Shown one piece after another: positions 6,396-6,865 of a DNA stretch of 6,865 nucleotides. How positions within the stretch are numbered: position 1 is the stretch's first letter; the number at the start of each line of letters is the position of its first letter. The translations under genes were made by a program, and so were the position numbers. Source of the stretch: Pyrinomonadaceae bacterium (GTDB lineage Bacteria; Acidobacteriota; Blastocatellia; Pyrinomonadales; Pyrinomonadaceae); the NCBI GenBank assembly GCA_026786155.1, contig JAJAYR010000455.1, positions 1 to 6,865 on the forward strand, written 5' to 3'. The notes beneath the pieces are model-generated. The model made no database searches and was not told the origin of the DNA. It worked only from the letters and a program-made list of their open reading frames with translations.

Positions 6396-6719
6396 GCGGT
6401 GCAAAGCGATTATTGCGTGTGCCGTGCGATTCGTGTCTGTGCAAAGCAGCTTTTGTCTGTGCAAAGCGTTTTTCAGCCTGTGCAGCGCATCTTTTCGCGG
6501 TTATGACTGTTTTTTGTTTGTTACCAGCAACTTTTACTCTGTTATTCCCGACTTTCGCGTGTTATGCACGATCTGATGTCTGTTATGAACGAATTTTCTC
6601 TGTTATGCGCGATCTGATGTCTGTTATGAATAAAATTTGTCTGTTATGAGCAAAATTCGTCTGTTATGAGAAAATTTAGCTTGTTGTGAGCCGAAATCCT
6701 CCGTTATCAGTAATCGAAG
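6396..6719. repeat. Degenerate tandem array, about 16 units of 20-21 bases
   Basis: Units start near 6396, 6416, 6436, 6456, 6477, 6497, 6517, 6538, 6558, 6579, 6599, 6620, 6640, 6660, 6680 and 6700, giving a mean period of about 20.3. The approximate consensus of the right part is TCTGTTATGAGCGAAATTTG. CTGTTATG occurs exactly five times (6580, 6600, 6621, 6641, 6661), with close variants in phase elsewhere. The left five units form a second subtype with a TGTGCAAAGC-like core (6400, 6440, 6460). The period is not a multiple of three overall and all frames through the right part meet stops, so this is non-coding DNA. Possible roles are a multi-site protein binding region upstream of the acidic protein gene, an iteron-like site, or a neutral minisatellite. 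Confidence 0.85.
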
Positions 6720-6738
6720 TTACGCGGCGAATGTTTTT

Positions 6739-6865
6739 CGGGCTTTGCCCGCCGATGTGCGGAAAGGCTGTGCCTTTCCGTCAAGTTCACCCGATCAAAT
6801 TGAGGCTGCGCCTCACGGCGGCATAGCCGCTAAAATAAGATAGTGCCGACCGGAAAGGCACAGCC
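6739..6865. repeat. Cluster of triloop hairpins sharing a GGC-N3-GCC core
   Basis: Four complete hairpins stand in a row: 6739-6751 (5-bp stem, loop TTT), 6760-6780 (9-bp stem CGGAAAGGC, loop TGT), 6801-6815 (6-bp stem TGAGGC, loop TGC) and 6818-6830 (5-bp stem GCGGC, loop ATA). A fifth begins at 6851 (CGGAAAGGC, loop ACA, then GCC) and is cut by the window end; it repeats the stem of the second. Every one has GGC, three loop bases, then GCC. The arrangement resembles REP-type clusters of intergenic palindromes. No gene is seen in this stretch. Confidence 0.8.

Noticed and set aside
5910..6620. GATCTGATGT at 5910, 6570 and 6611 as a link between the repeat block and the array
   Set aside because: Two copies belong to the array's own higher-order repeat; a third 10-mer match is within chance expectation.
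6281..6649. Open + strand frames of 122 and 85 residues across the repeat array
   Set aside because: They run through the non-coding tandem array whose period shifts the frame, are Cys/Phe-rich without any domain, and lack a Shine-Dalgarno sequence.
6396..6719. CRISPR array
   Set aside because: Units are contiguous 20-21 base repeats with no unique spacers, and no cas genes are nearby.
6739..6865. Integron attC sites
   Set aside because: The hairpins are short with perfect stems and three-base loops, lacking the extrahelical bases and core-site sequence of attC, and there is no integrase or cassette gene.

Overview
The window looks like a chromosomal stretch from an acidobacterium, most likely of the Blastocatellia/Pyrinomonadaceae kind. 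That guess rests on the large Oar-like TonB-dependent receptor, a family greatly expanded in Acidobacteria, together with moderate G+C and repeat-rich gaps between genes. It is an inference from protein style; no rRNA or marker gene is present.

Layout: the left 3 kb (1-2997, + strand) is the plug and beta-barrel part of an outer-membrane receptor whose N-terminus lies before the window. It converges on a hairpin with T-runs at both ends (3019-3057) that can end transcription from both sides. From there to about 6263 there are four genes, all on the - strand. In their own reading order they are: a small, very acidic, leucine-free protein (6263-6006); a putative lipoprotein (5892-5413); an RraB-family (RNase E inhibitor-like) protein (5208-4789); and a membrane-bound PlsC-type acyltransferase (4551-3076). 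The gaps between these genes are 110-240 bases and hold inverted repeats, so they look like separately expressed genes more than a tight operon. No shared pathway is evident beyond a loose theme of the cell envelope and RNA or stress regulation.

The right 600 bases (6264-6865) contain no convincing gene. They hold the most striking structure here: about 16 degenerate tandem units with a 20-21 base period (6396-6719), followed at once by a row of hairpins that all share the core GGC-N3-GCC (6739-6865, the last cut by the window end). The array lies upstream of the small acidic protein gene.

The gaps carry several different repeat families: a 40-base-arm palindrome, a CCACAGAGACAC inverted pair, a GTTCGGACTCCGAAC block, the 20-base array and the triloop hairpins. 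One further repeat-like stretch appears to have been inserted in frame into the acyltransferase gene. The possible new biology here is therefore in the repeats more than in the proteins.
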